Of a stretch of DNA of 64,000 nt, positions 7,411 to 14,524 are shown piece after piece (position 1 is the first letter of the stretch; every line of letters begins with the position of its first letter). Origin of the DNA: an uncultured Lachnospiraceae bacterium (GTDB taxonomy: Bacteria > Bacillota > Clostridia > Lachnospirales > Lachnospiraceae); NCBI GenBank assembly GCA_934351255.1, contig CAKRJH010000012.1, forward strand, positions 1 to 64,000. Direction: 5' to 3'. A model generated the notes under the pieces. The model saw only the letters and a list, made by a program, of their open reading frames with translations. It was not told the DNA's origin and did not search any database. The position numbers were made by a program, and so were the translations under genes.

Positions 7411-8775
7411 TTAACCTTCCAGCATCTCGCAGACCTTCATCAGTATTGCACACTCCAGTCTCTTTCGCATGATCTTGCAGGAGAGTTTATGTGCCTCATG
7501 AATGTCTCCGTTGTAGATATAATTGTTCGCATTGCAGCCGCCTGAACAGTAGAATTTGGCCCAGCACTTGCGGCAGGTCGGTTTAGAATAAACATGACAT
7601 CCCGCAAATTCTTTTTTGATCGCAGTGTCAAAGGTACCCTCTTCCAGATTACCCATCTTGTATTCGTCATGTCCCACGAACTGGTGGCACGGGAAAATAT
7701 CTCCGTCAGGAGTGATAGACACATACTCGTTGCCGCTTCCGCAACCACGCAGACGCTTGATCACACAAGGTCCTTGATCCAGATCGATCATGAAATGGAA
7801 GAAATTCAAAAATCCTCCATCTTTCTTGAGCTTTGTCAGACGCTCTACCAATCGGTCATACTCTGCATAGATCGTATCCAGATCCTTCTCGGTGATCGCA
7901 TATTCCACACTGTCATCTTCCATAACAGGCTCCACCGAAATCTGGTCAAACCCCGCTTCATACAGATGCATGACATCTTCCGAAAAATCCAGGTTATGGC
8001 TGGTATAGGTTCCGCGCACATAATATTCCTTGTCTCCGCGCTTCTCCACCAGTTTTTTATAATTCTTGACAATGCGGTCGTAGCATCCGGTTCCGTCTAC
8101 CTTGACACGCATCGCATCATTGACTTCCTTGCGTCCGTCGATGGACAGCACTACATTGCTCATCTCGCGGTTGATAAAATCAATCTTTTCATCATCCAGG
8201 AGCATTCCGTTGGTCGTAATGGTGAACCTGAAGTTCTTACCGTATTCCTGCTCCTTGCTGCGCGCATACTCTACCGTCTGTTTGACAACATTCCAGTTCA
8301 TCAGCGGCTCTCCGCCAAAGAAATCCAGTTCCAGATTCTGTCGTCCCACAGAATGTTCCAGCAAAAAGTCAATTGCTGCTTTGGCCACGGAAAACGGCAT
8401 CAGCTTTCTTCCGGTGCCAAAATCACCGGTGGATGCGAAACAGTATTTGCAGCGCAGGTTACAGTCATGTGCAATGTGCAGGCACATCGCCTTGATCGGA
8501 GATTCCACGGAAGTATTTGCATAAATCTCATACTGATCCTCGGAAAACAGCAGTTTGTCCTCCGCCAGAGACAGGATCTCCTCGTACGATTCCCGGATCT
8601 CACCCTGACTGTACCGGTCAGCAAGTGCATCCAGCGCTTCCTGTGGGCACTGTTTCTCAAGCGGCGGCTCGACGTAGTCCAGCAGATCATAGCTGACATC
8701 ATCCACCACATGAACCGCTCCACTGTTGACATCCAGTAAAATATTCATCTCATTTGCCTTAAACTTGTGTATCAT
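7411..8775 (-). CDS. scfB: SCIFF thioether peptide maturase (radical SAM/SPASM)
   Basis: Installs thioether cross-links in the SCIFF ranthipeptide encoded just upstream. The N-terminal about 80 residues look like a PqqD-type precursor-recognition domain. The radical SAM motif CNLRCKYC (Cys105, Cys109, Cys112) is followed by FFGGEPLMNW. The C-terminus has SPASM-type cysteines, including CGSGNEYVSITPDGDIFPC and CRKCWAKFYCSGGCNAN, for auxiliary Fe-S clusters. The 454-aa length is usual. GAGGA lies 5 nt before the ATG. Expression probably comes by read-through of the hairpin at 8826-8853 behind scfA. Confidence 0.95.
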   Translation of the reverse strand: MIHKFKANEMNILLDVNSGAVHVVDDVSYDLLDYVEPPLEKQCPQEALDALADRYSQGEIRESYEEILSLAEDKLLFSEDQYEIYANTSVESPIKAMCLHIAHDCNLRCKYCFASTGDFGTGRKLMPFSVAKAAIDFLLEHSVGRQNLELDFFGGEPLMNWNVVKQTVEYARSKEQEYGKNFRFTITTNGMLLDDEKIDFINREMSNVVLSIDGRKEVNDAMRVKVDGTGCYDRIVKNYKKLVEKRGDKEYYVRGTYTSHNLDFSEDVMHLYEAGFDQISVEPVMEDDSVEYAITEKDLDTIYAEYDRLVERLTKLKKDGGFLNFFHFMIDLDQGPCVIKRLRGCGSGNEYVSITPDGDIFPCHQFVGHDEYKMGNLEEGTFDTAIKKEFAGCHVYSKPTCRKCWAKFYCSGGCNANNYIYNGDIHEAHKLSCKIMRKRLECAILMKVCEMLEG

Positions 8776-8825
8776 GATCGTCCTCTTCTCTTTCTGATTC
8801 TGATGTATTCTCTAAACATGATAAA

Positions 8826-8853
8826 AGCTGTCGCAGGTTTCCCTGCCACAGCT
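8826..8853 (-). terminator. Attenuating hairpin between scfA and scfB
   Basis: AGCTGT-C-GCAGG, TTTC loop, CCTGC-C-ACAGCT: an 11-bp stem with one mismatch, followed on the minus strand by TTTTATCATGTTT. The broken T-run suggests a leaky terminator giving more precursor than maturase. Confidence 0.6.
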
Positions 8854-8883
8854 CATCTTATCGTGTAAAAAACAATGCGTGAA

Positions 8884-9033
8884 TTACTTCTCGTCTGCTC
8901 TGGCGCACTTCTGATTTCCTACTGTGCAGGAAGTCTTGCATGCTGACTGGCAGGAAGCCTGACACTTGCCACAGCCGCCGGTCTTTGCAGATTCGCTCAG
9001 GTTCGCTTTGTTAATTGTCTGAATATGCTTCAT
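8884..9033 (-). CDS. scfA: SCIFF ranthipeptide precursor (six cysteines in 45 residues)
   Basis: I translated this 49-aa peptide directly. It begins MKHIQTINKANLSESAK, continues TGGCGKCQASCQSACKTSC, and ends near TVGNQKCARADEK. The six cysteines are at 21, 24, 28, 32, 36 and 43, with the family's CxxC-x3-C-x3-C-x3-C-x6-C spacing. GGAGGG sits 9 nt before the ATG. It is followed by its maturase scfB. The SCIFF precursor is nearly universal in Clostridia and is matured by a radical SAM enzyme, but its biological role is still unsettled. Confidence 0.96.
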   Translation of the reverse strand: MKHIQTINKANLSESAKTGGCGKCQASCQSACKTSCTVGNQKCARADEK

Positions 9034-9070
9034 AACTATGTTCCCTCCATTTCGCGTAAGCATTTCCTTT

Positions 9071-9098
9071 ATTGTACCATATTTCTCATAAATATCAA
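9071..9098 (-). promoter_or_regulatory. Sigma-A promoter for scfA-scfB
   Basis: On the minus strand TTGATA (9093-9098), a 16-bp spacer, TACAAT (9071-9076), about 40 bp before the scfA start. Confidence 0.7.
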
Positions 9099-9227
9099 CC
9101 TATTTTTCCGGACAGACCGGATTGACTCTGTCAGAATTTGGTACAAATAGTTTTTTTGCTTCTCCATATACTATCACCAGATAAGCAAATAAATGGTTTA
9201 TCTATCAAAATAAAGGAGGATGCTATT

Positions 9228-9434
9228 ATGACAAAGAAAGGTTATTCTGCTGCAGACACTGCAAGCACAAAGGACGCTATGGACAAGTTCAAGATGGAGG
9301 TAGCCAACGAGTTAGGTGTACCTCTCAAAGACGGTTACAACGGTGATCTGACTTCCCGTCAGAGCGGTTCCGTCGGTGGCGAGATGGTTCGTCAGATGAT
9401 CAAGCGTCAGGAGCAGGAAATGTCCGGTAAGTAA
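9228..9434 (+). CDS. Alpha/beta-type small acid-soluble spore protein
   Basis: Binds and protects DNA in the dormant spore and is degraded at germination. The 68-aa product carries both family signatures: KMEVANELGVPL and GGEMVRQMIKRQE. The start at 9228 is set by AAGGAGG 8 nt upstream; the open frame extends further but has no ribosome site. Expression in the forespore under sigma-G is expected from family knowledge, but I could not pick out a convincing sigma-G promoter. Confidence 0.93.
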   Translation: MTKKGYSAADTASTKDAMDKFKMEVANELGVPLKDGYNGDLTSRQSGSVGGEMVRQMIKRQEQEMSGK

Positions 9435-9477
9435 TTGCACCGCAGTCACGGACAAGGATCTGAAACAATTCAAAAAA

Positions 9478-9501
9478 GGCCCCGGGATATCTCCCGGAGC
9501 C
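9478..9501 (-). terminator. Terminator of the DUF6465 gene, possibly shared
   Basis: GGCCCCGGGA, TATC loop, TCCCGGAGCC, with one mismatch. On the minus strand TTTTTTG follows, so it serves the gene ending at 9522. It may also stop the plus-strand SASP transcript, though the T-run is weak on that side. Confidence 0.75.
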
Positions 9502-9521
9502 TACATAGTTTGAAGCTTTAA

Positions 9522-10061
9522 TTACAGTTCAATGAACTTGTCATCACCCGGCTTGTCGTTGATCACATAGTAAGCACGCATCTCCTCTGCGTTGATGTAT
9601 ACACGCAGGCTCTTGATTGCGCCAACCTTGTGACCCTCTGCCTTGTATGCAGCGTGGATCTTTGCGACAACATCCTGAGCCAGGATCTCATTGCCCTGGT
9701 ACTGGAAATATACTTCCTGGATCTTCTCAACAGGCTTCTTGACTTCTCTCTTCTTGTATGCTCTCTTTGCAGGCTTCTCTGCCTTTGGAGCCTCAGTCTT
9801 CTTGTCTGCTTTTGCAGCTGTCTTAGGTGCTTCCTTTGCAGAAGTCTTAGGAGCTGCCTTTGCAGTTGTCTTTGGTGCTGCCTTTGCAGTTGTCTTTGGT
9901 GCCTCTACCTTTGCAGTTGCCTTTGGCGCCTCTACTTTTGCAGCCGCCTTTGGAGCCTCTGCCTTCTTGTCAGCCGGAGCAGCCTTCGCTGTTGCAACTG
10001 CTGCTGCAGCGGTTGCCTTTGATGCTGTCTTCGCTGTTGTGGTTTTCTTTAAATCTGCCAT
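9522..10061 (-). CDS. DUF6465 family protein with Ala/Lys/Pro-rich histone-like tail
   Basis: The first about 110 of 179 residues are low complexity and strongly basic, with repeats of the type KVEAPKATA and KAAPKTTA, resembling histone H1 tails. A basic patch RAYKKREVKKPVEK follows. The C-terminal about 65 residues form a compact domain (VYFQYQGNEILAQDVVAKI, YYVINDKPGDDKFIEL) that I assign to DUF6465. The start at 10061 is set by AAAGGAG 6 nt upstream; an upstream ATG at 10112 lacks one. The tail suggests nucleic-acid or polyanion binding, which is inference. The repeats are prone to length change. Confidence 0.75.
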   Translation of the reverse strand: MADLKKTTTAKTASKATAAAAVATAKAAPADKKAEAPKAAAKVEAPKATAKVEAPKTTAKAAPKTTAKAAPKTSAKEAPKTAAKADKKTEAPKAEKPAKRAYKKREVKKPVEKIQEVYFQYQGNEILAQDVVAKIHAAYKAEGHKVGAIKSLRVYINAEEMRAYYVINDKPGDDKFIEL

Positions 10062-10123
10062 CTTTTTCTCCTTTTCTGGATGCCCATGCATCACAAAACC
10101 ATTGTCAAACACTTTTCAAGGAG

Positions 10124-10152
10124 AGTTTAAGCCGATTTTACGTACTTTTCAA
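10124..10152 (-). promoter_or_regulatory. Possible promoter of the DUF6465 gene
   Basis: On the minus strand TTGAAA (10147-10152), a 17-bp spacer, TAAACT (10124-10129). TTGACA at 10104-10109 is an alternative -35 without a clear -10. Confidence 0.4.
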
Positions 10153-10230
10153 GTGTTTTTTCAATTTTTGTAAGTATTGCACATTTTTTCTTTTTTTTCT
10201 CAAAAAAATTATTAATTATCACAACAAAAG

Positions 10231-10584
10231 TTACTTCATTTTCGACTTAAAAATCAGAGAACAAATATATCCAAAAATAAGTGCCGCGGAAACACCTGCC
10301 GCGCAGGCGGTAAAACCACCTTGGAACAATCCGATAAATCCCTCCTGATCCACTGCTTTTTTTACTCCTTGAAACAGAGTATTTCCAAACCCGAGAAGCG
10401 GAACACTCGCCCCGGCTCCGGCCCATTTTGCAAATGGCTCGTATACACCGATCGCTCCGAGAACAGCACCGCTGCACACCAAAATGACCATAATTCTTCC
10501 CGGAAGAAGTTTGGTCTTATCCATCAGGATCTGGACCAGAAAACAAATGGCTCCTCCCACCAGAAACGCAATCAAATAATCCAT
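10231..10584 (-). CDS. spoVAE: Stage V sporulation protein AE
   Basis: Integral membrane protein of the SpoVA channel, which moves dipicolinic acid into the forespore and out at germination. The 117-aa product has three to four hydrophobic helices and the family segment GAGASVPLLGFGNTLFQG, shared with SpoVAC. It is the SpoVAEb form. It follows spoVAD by about 60 bp. No spoVAEa or spoVAF follows, because the next gene (DUF6465) is unrelated. Confidence 0.93.
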   Translation of the reverse strand: MDYLIAFLVGGAICFLVQILMDKTKLLPGRIMVILVCSGAVLGAIGVYEPFAKWAGAGASVPLLGFGNTLFQGVKKAVDQEGFIGLFQGGFTACAAGVSAALIFGYICSLIFKSKMK

Positions 10585-10644
10585 CTTTTTTTCCTCTCTT
10601 TTTTCTCCGGATTTATTCGTTTTTTTCCGGTAATTTTTATTATT

Positions 10645-11673
10645 TCATATAGCTTCCAAAACCACTCCGTGCGCAATTCCCGGCACGCTGTCTCCCTCGT
10701 TAAAACTGACCGGTGAGATAAGTGCTCCGGTCGGTACAAACAGGATTCTTTTCCAGTGATTTTTTTGCAGTTCTTTGAGCATAAATCCGGTCAGCATCAC
10801 GGCGCTGCAGCCGCAACCGCTTCCACCTGCCTGCACGTTCTGTCCCTCTCCAAAGATCTCAACGCCACAGTCCATATACTGCTTGGAAATATCATATCCG
10901 CGGGCGCGCATCAGATCGATCAGAATGTCCTTTCCGACCAGTCCAAGATCCCCCGTCACAATGCGGTCGTACTCCTGTGGTTTCGTCCCGAAATCTTCCA
11001 GATGATGATAGATTACATCTGCTGCCGCCGGGGCCATACAGGCTCCCATATTCATATTATCTTTCACACCGTAGTCCGTGACTTTTCCGGTGGTCATTCC
11101 CACGACCCTGGCCATCCCTTTGCCCGGCTCCACACAATCCGGATCCGCCAGACAGACTGCACCGCTTCCTGTCACCGTCCAGGTCGCCGCCTTCGGTCTC
11201 TGGTTACTGTACCCCAGCGGAAAACGGAACTGTTTTTCCGCACTTGCAAAATGGCTGGAAGTCAGCGCCATCACGGCATCCGCATATCCTCCGTCCACCA
11301 GTGCAGCCGCCAGCCCCAGAGATTCTCCCATCGTGGAACAGGCACCGTAGACTCCAAACAGAGGAATCTTATAATCCATGGTTCCAAACGAAGATGCCAT
11401 CAGCTGTCCCAGAAGATCTCCGGCAACCACATAACGGATCTTGTTCTGAAATGGCCCCAGCTTATCCATCAGCATTTTTGCGGTATCTTTCTGCAGATGC
11501 TGTTCCGCTTTTTCCCAACTGTCCTCTCCGAGAAGATGATCCGACAGGATCCGGTCAAAGTATTTTCCGAAAGGGCCCTCACCCTCCTTTTTCCCGACAA
11601 TAGAAGAAGCCTCCAGAATCACCGGAGGCTTCTCAAATCTCACACTCTGTGTGCCTATTGCTTTTTTTGCCAT
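10645..11673 (-). CDS. spoVAD: Stage V sporulation protein AD
   Basis: Soluble thiolase-fold protein that binds dipicolinic acid for the SpoVA channel. Family segments include GVYGACSTMGESLGLAAALVDG, ALTSSHFASAEKQFRFPLGY and GGSGCGCSAVMLTG. Length 342 aa is as expected. It lies between nudC and spoVAE, about 5 kb from spoVAC, instead of directly behind it as in Bacillus. The gap to nudC is 56 bp with no clear terminator, so it may depend on read-through or on a promoter I did not find. Confidence 0.95.
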   Translation of the reverse strand: MAKKAIGTQSVRFEKPPVILEASSIVGKKEGEGPFGKYFDRILSDHLLGEDSWEKAEQHLQKDTAKMLMDKLGPFQNKIRYVVAGDLLGQLMASSFGTMDYKIPLFGVYGACSTMGESLGLAAALVDGGYADAVMALTSSHFASAEKQFRFPLGYSNQRPKAATWTVTGSGAVCLADPDCVEPGKGMARVVGMTTGKVTDYGVKDNMNMGACMAPAAADVIYHHLEDFGTKPQEYDRIVTGDLGLVGKDILIDLMRARGYDISKQYMDCGVEIFGEGQNVQAGGSGCGCSAVMLTGFMLKELQKNHWKRILFVPTGALISPVSFNEGDSVPGIAHGVVLEAI

Positions 11674-11729
11674 ACGAGATACCTGCCTTTCTAGGTTTCT
11701 ATCGTTAGTATGGACCTGTCACGGACAAT

Positions 11730-12572
11730 CTATACCTCACCACGGGCAAACATTCCCATCATTTCCCTGGTCAGGCTGATGCCGTCATCGGCTGCCGGCA
11801 TCTCATCCCTGGTGTACCACTCAGCCAGAGACAGTTCTTCCTCATCCATATGGATCGTGTCATCCCCATCCAGTTCACAGAAGAAACCGAATAGAAGATT
11901 GCTGTCAATGCCCCATGGCTGGCTCTTGTAATATCGGATATTTTTTACTTTCAGGCCAACTTCTTCCATGACCTCGCGTGCCACCGTCTCCTCCGCGGTC
12001 TCTCCAATCTCGGTGAACCCGGCCAGAAGGGCATATCTTGTAAAATCACGGTTGGCATATTTGCTCATCAGAATGCGGTCTCCGTCCGTCAGACAGATGA
12101 TCACCGCCGGTGCAATCTTCGGAAATACCATCAGGCCACACTCCGGACAGGACAGCATCCGGAGTCTGCGATCATGTACCAGTGATTTCCCGCATCTTCC
12201 ACAAAAACGGTTGTCCCGGTACCATGCCCAGAGATGCCAGGCTACCGTAGCCGCAAAACAGATCTCCTTGGAGACAAGCTGTCTGAGCCTGCGGCAGGAT
12301 TCGTAGGAATAGCCCTCCAACTCCAATGCCTCCTCCGGTCGAAACCGCAGTGCCAGGTAATAGGAAACCCCATCCATCGCAAACAGATAACGGCATTCCT
12401 GCGGCTTAAGTTTGCCCGAAAACCGGAAATACTCCGGCAGGGACAGTCTGTGTTCTTCGTCTCTTGCGATCAAAAGATCCCCTCCCCGGAAACAGCAGAT
12501 CACAGAATTCTTCTGCGGCAGACTGTCCCGGTACTGATTGTCCAGATTATGTGGTGAAATATCCTGTATCAT
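11730..12572 (-). CDS. nudC: NADH pyrophosphatase / NAD-cap hydrolase NudC
   Basis: Nudix hydrolase that cleaves NADH and removes NAD caps from RNA. It has a four-cysteine zinc ribbon (CGRCGKSL...CPECG) in the middle and a full Nudix box, G-x5-E-x7-REVMEEVGL. The NudC-specific SQPW motif is present but reads SQPWGIDSNLLFGF, where the family usually has SQPWPFPxS. Length is 280 aa. It is the last of four metabolic genes placed between spoVAC and spoVAD. The ribosome site before the ATG is weak. Confidence 0.9.
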   Translation of the reverse strand: MIQDISPHNLDNQYRDSLPQKNSVICCFRGGDLLIARDEEHRLSLPEYFRFSGKLKPQECRYLFAMDGVSYYLALRFRPEEALELEGYSYESCRRLRQLVSKEICFAATVAWHLWAWYRDNRFCGRCGKSLVHDRRLRMLSCPECGLMVFPKIAPAVIICLTDGDRILMSKYANRDFTRYALLAGFTEIGETAEETVAREVMEEVGLKVKNIRYYKSQPWGIDSNLLFGFFCELDGDDTIHMDEEELSLAEWYTRDEMPAADDGISLTREMMGMFARGEV

Positions 12573-12630
12573 AGCGATTACAATGCCTCATTTCTAATAG
12601 TATCGTATACTAAATTTTCTCACTCATATT

Positions 12631-13689
12631 CTAATTTTTTTCATAGGTAACGGAAATCTGTGCGTCCCGAATCTCTACATGTCCGGTCGCCCCACACAGG
12701 ATCGGCATGGATGGAGGCAGATGCCCCAGGTCCACATCCAGGATCACCGGAACCTGATACTCCTGTAACAGATCGGTAAACGCATGGTAATGATCCAGTC
12801 CAAACCAGTTCACCCCATAGCAGCCCGGGCGTCCGATCAGGAATCCGGCCGTTTGATCAAACCATCCGGTCTGTCCGAGCCGCCAGATGGCACGCCGGAT
12901 ATCCATAGGATTGTAGTCACAGGCCTCAAGAAACCAGACTACCTTTTCTCCCGGATAACGCTCCATAAATTCTGCAGTATAGTCCCATCTGGTACCTGCC
13001 AGATTCGCCAGGCAGTCCAGACATCCTCCAAGCATGCGTCCATGAAATCGGACAGGTTCATCCTGCATCCCGCACACCACCACCTGTCCGTTCTCCGCGT
13101 CCAGACGATGCAGGATCTTCGGTTCCGTCAGATGATATGGCTCCAGAGGATGCTGTTCATCTTTCAGCCCTTCCTTCTCCCAAAGATCAAATCCCGTCAC
13201 CCGGTCCCGTGTTCCCATCAGCAGTTCCAACGCCTGATCCAGCACCGGATGCCATGGTTTCATGCCAAATGCCGGCGCATTCGGCCCATAAACAGAGGCC
13301 GTATCACAGGCCGTAGCCAACAGATAGGTCATATTGGTATTGTCCGAAAATCCCATGAACCATTTGGGATCTGCAGCAGCCAGCGCGTCAAAATCCATGC
13401 GCGAGATCACCTCACACATCATCTCACCGCCTCCCGCAGAGAGCACCACATCACAGGCCGGATCTGTCATAAACTGCGTCAGTTCCCGGGCACAGCGCTG
13501 CGGGGTACTGCTGATTCCGATTCCCTCTGCCAGTCCACAAGTCTCCCCAACCTTGACGGAAAATCCTCTCTGTGCCAGTTGTCTCTGCGCATTGACAAAT
13601 GCACTTTTGTATGGTTCGGTCACACACCCGAACGAAGGTGCGGTCACTCCTATCGTCCCCTGCTCCCGCAGAGCCTTTGGATATCTCAT
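12631..13689 (-). CDS. Peptidase S66 family protein (LD-carboxypeptidase/MccF-like)
   Basis: S66 serine peptidases cleave LD bonds in murein peptides (LdcA) or detoxify peptide-nucleotides (MccF). Seen here: the substrate loop LSAGGGEMM, the nucleophile Ser in FMGFSDNTN, the Glu in FLEACDYNPMD, and a late His in DVDLGHLPPSMP, giving the Ser-Glu-His triad. The length and C-terminal layout fit the MccF-like branch better than E. coli LdcA, so I leave the symbol empty. The start at 13689 (MRYPKALREQ) follows an AAAGG site; the frame extends to 13746 without one. It is separated from the nitroreductase by a strong terminator. Confidence 0.82.
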   Translation of the reverse strand: MRYPKALREQGTIGVTAPSFGCVTEPYKSAFVNAQRQLAQRGFSVKVGETCGLAEGIGISSTPQRCARELTQFMTDPACDVVLSAGGGEMMCEVISRMDFDALAAADPKWFMGFSDNTNMTYLLATACDTASVYGPNAPAFGMKPWHPVLDQALELLMGTRDRVTGFDLWEKEGLKDEQHPLEPYHLTEPKILHRLDAENGQVVVCGMQDEPVRFHGRMLGGCLDCLANLAGTRWDYTAEFMERYPGEKVVWFLEACDYNPMDIRRAIWRLGQTGWFDQTAGFLIGRPGCYGVNWFGLDHYHAFTDLLQEYQVPVILDVDLGHLPPSMPILCGATGHVEIRDAQISVTYEKN

Positions 13690-13748
13690 GTCTTTCTGTC
13701 CCTTTCTGTCCGGCAGGGATCTCCCAGCCGGCCTGTAAACACACAAAA

Positions 13749-13774
13749 GACCTGACAGGTCTCCCTGTCAGGTC
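13749..13774 (-). terminator. Intrinsic terminator of the nitroreductase gene
   Basis: Perfect 10-bp stem GACCTGACAG / CTGTCAGGTC with a 6-nt loop, followed on the minus strand by TTTTGTG. Confidence 0.85.
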
Positions 13775-13791
13775 CACGTCTTTCCTGTCTC

Positions 13792-14325
13792 TTAGAATAC
13801 CTTCACAATATCCTGTGGGGTTTTTCTCTTTGGCTTCTCTGCAGGTGCTGCAGCATAACCCACTGCGATCACGGCAACCACCAGCTCGCTCTCCGGGATC
13901 TCAAGTACTTCACGGAGTTTGTCCGCGTCACGGATTCCCATAACCAGGGTATCCAGCCCCATATCCTTGGCCGCCAGGATCAGATTGGCATTATGTAATC
14001 CACAGTCATAGTAACCCCAGCCGTTGCCAGCCTCATTGTCAGCAACACCCTCACGGTTAAATCCTGCACGGTTTGCCACAAATGTCGTCACGATCAGAGC
14101 TGCTCCGGCAGAACTCTTTGCATTGAACGCCGGCAGAGCCTCTGAGACCCTGGCGATCATCTCATCCGACAATACTGCATAATATCTGGCAGTCTGGGAA
14201 TTCTTCCAGGATGGTGCCTGAATCGCTGCATACACCATCTGATCTACCTGCTCCTGCGTCACCTTTCTGGTTCCGTCAAACTGGCGGATACTTCTTCTTG
14301 CTTCCAGTAAATCCTTAAATTCCAT
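13792..14325 (-). CDS. Nitroreductase-family FMN oxidoreductase
   Basis: Flavoprotein of the NfsA/NfsB/SagB fold. Seen: EARRSIRQFD near the N-terminus (FMN phosphate contacts), APSWKNSQTARYYAV, and the C-terminal segment VAVIAVGYAAAP...KPKRKTPQDIVKV typical of the family. 177 aa. The ATG at 14334 directly touches AGGAGG and cannot be used efficiently; the ATG at 14325 has 9-nt spacing and is preferred. The natural substrate is unknown. Two copies of a 24-bp direct repeat lie 110-170 bp upstream and may be an operator. Confidence 0.85.
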   Translation of the reverse strand: MEFKDLLEARRSIRQFDGTRKVTQEQVDQMVYAAIQAPSWKNSQTARYYAVLSDEMIARVSEALPAFNAKSSAGAALIVTTFVANRAGFNREGVADNEAGNGWGYYDCGLHNANLILAAKDMGLDTLVMGIRDADKLREVLEIPESELVVAVIAVGYAAAPAEKPKRKTPQDIVKVF

Positions 14326-14435
14326 GTCTGTCATCCTCCTGTATCAAATTCGCATATTCTTTGGACGCGCCACAATGGCACATCCTGTTATCTGCATTTT
14401 ACACGAACTTTCGGAATTAGTAAATGTCAAAATCA

Positions 14436-14492
14436 CGATTTGGTCATACAATACAAACATCAGCGCCGCGATTGAGCCATACAATACAAACA
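14436..14492. repeat. 24-bp direct repeats upstream of the nitroreductase gene
   Basis: Copies at 14436-14459 and 14469-14492 (33-bp period) share CGATT, then G, then CATACAATACAAACA, with three mismatches in 24 positions. They fill the otherwise empty region between the LeuA-AraC gene and the nitroreductase. A transcription-factor operator is plausible. They do not match the repeats before leuA. Confidence 0.7.
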
Positions 14493-14524
14493 GCCGGACC
14501 AGGATTCATCTACATGGTATAAGA

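Noticed and set aside
9138..9227. N-terminal extension of the spore SASP
   Set aside because: Lacks a ribosome site and adds a hydrophobic stretch foreign to the family; the start at 9228 has AAGGAGG.
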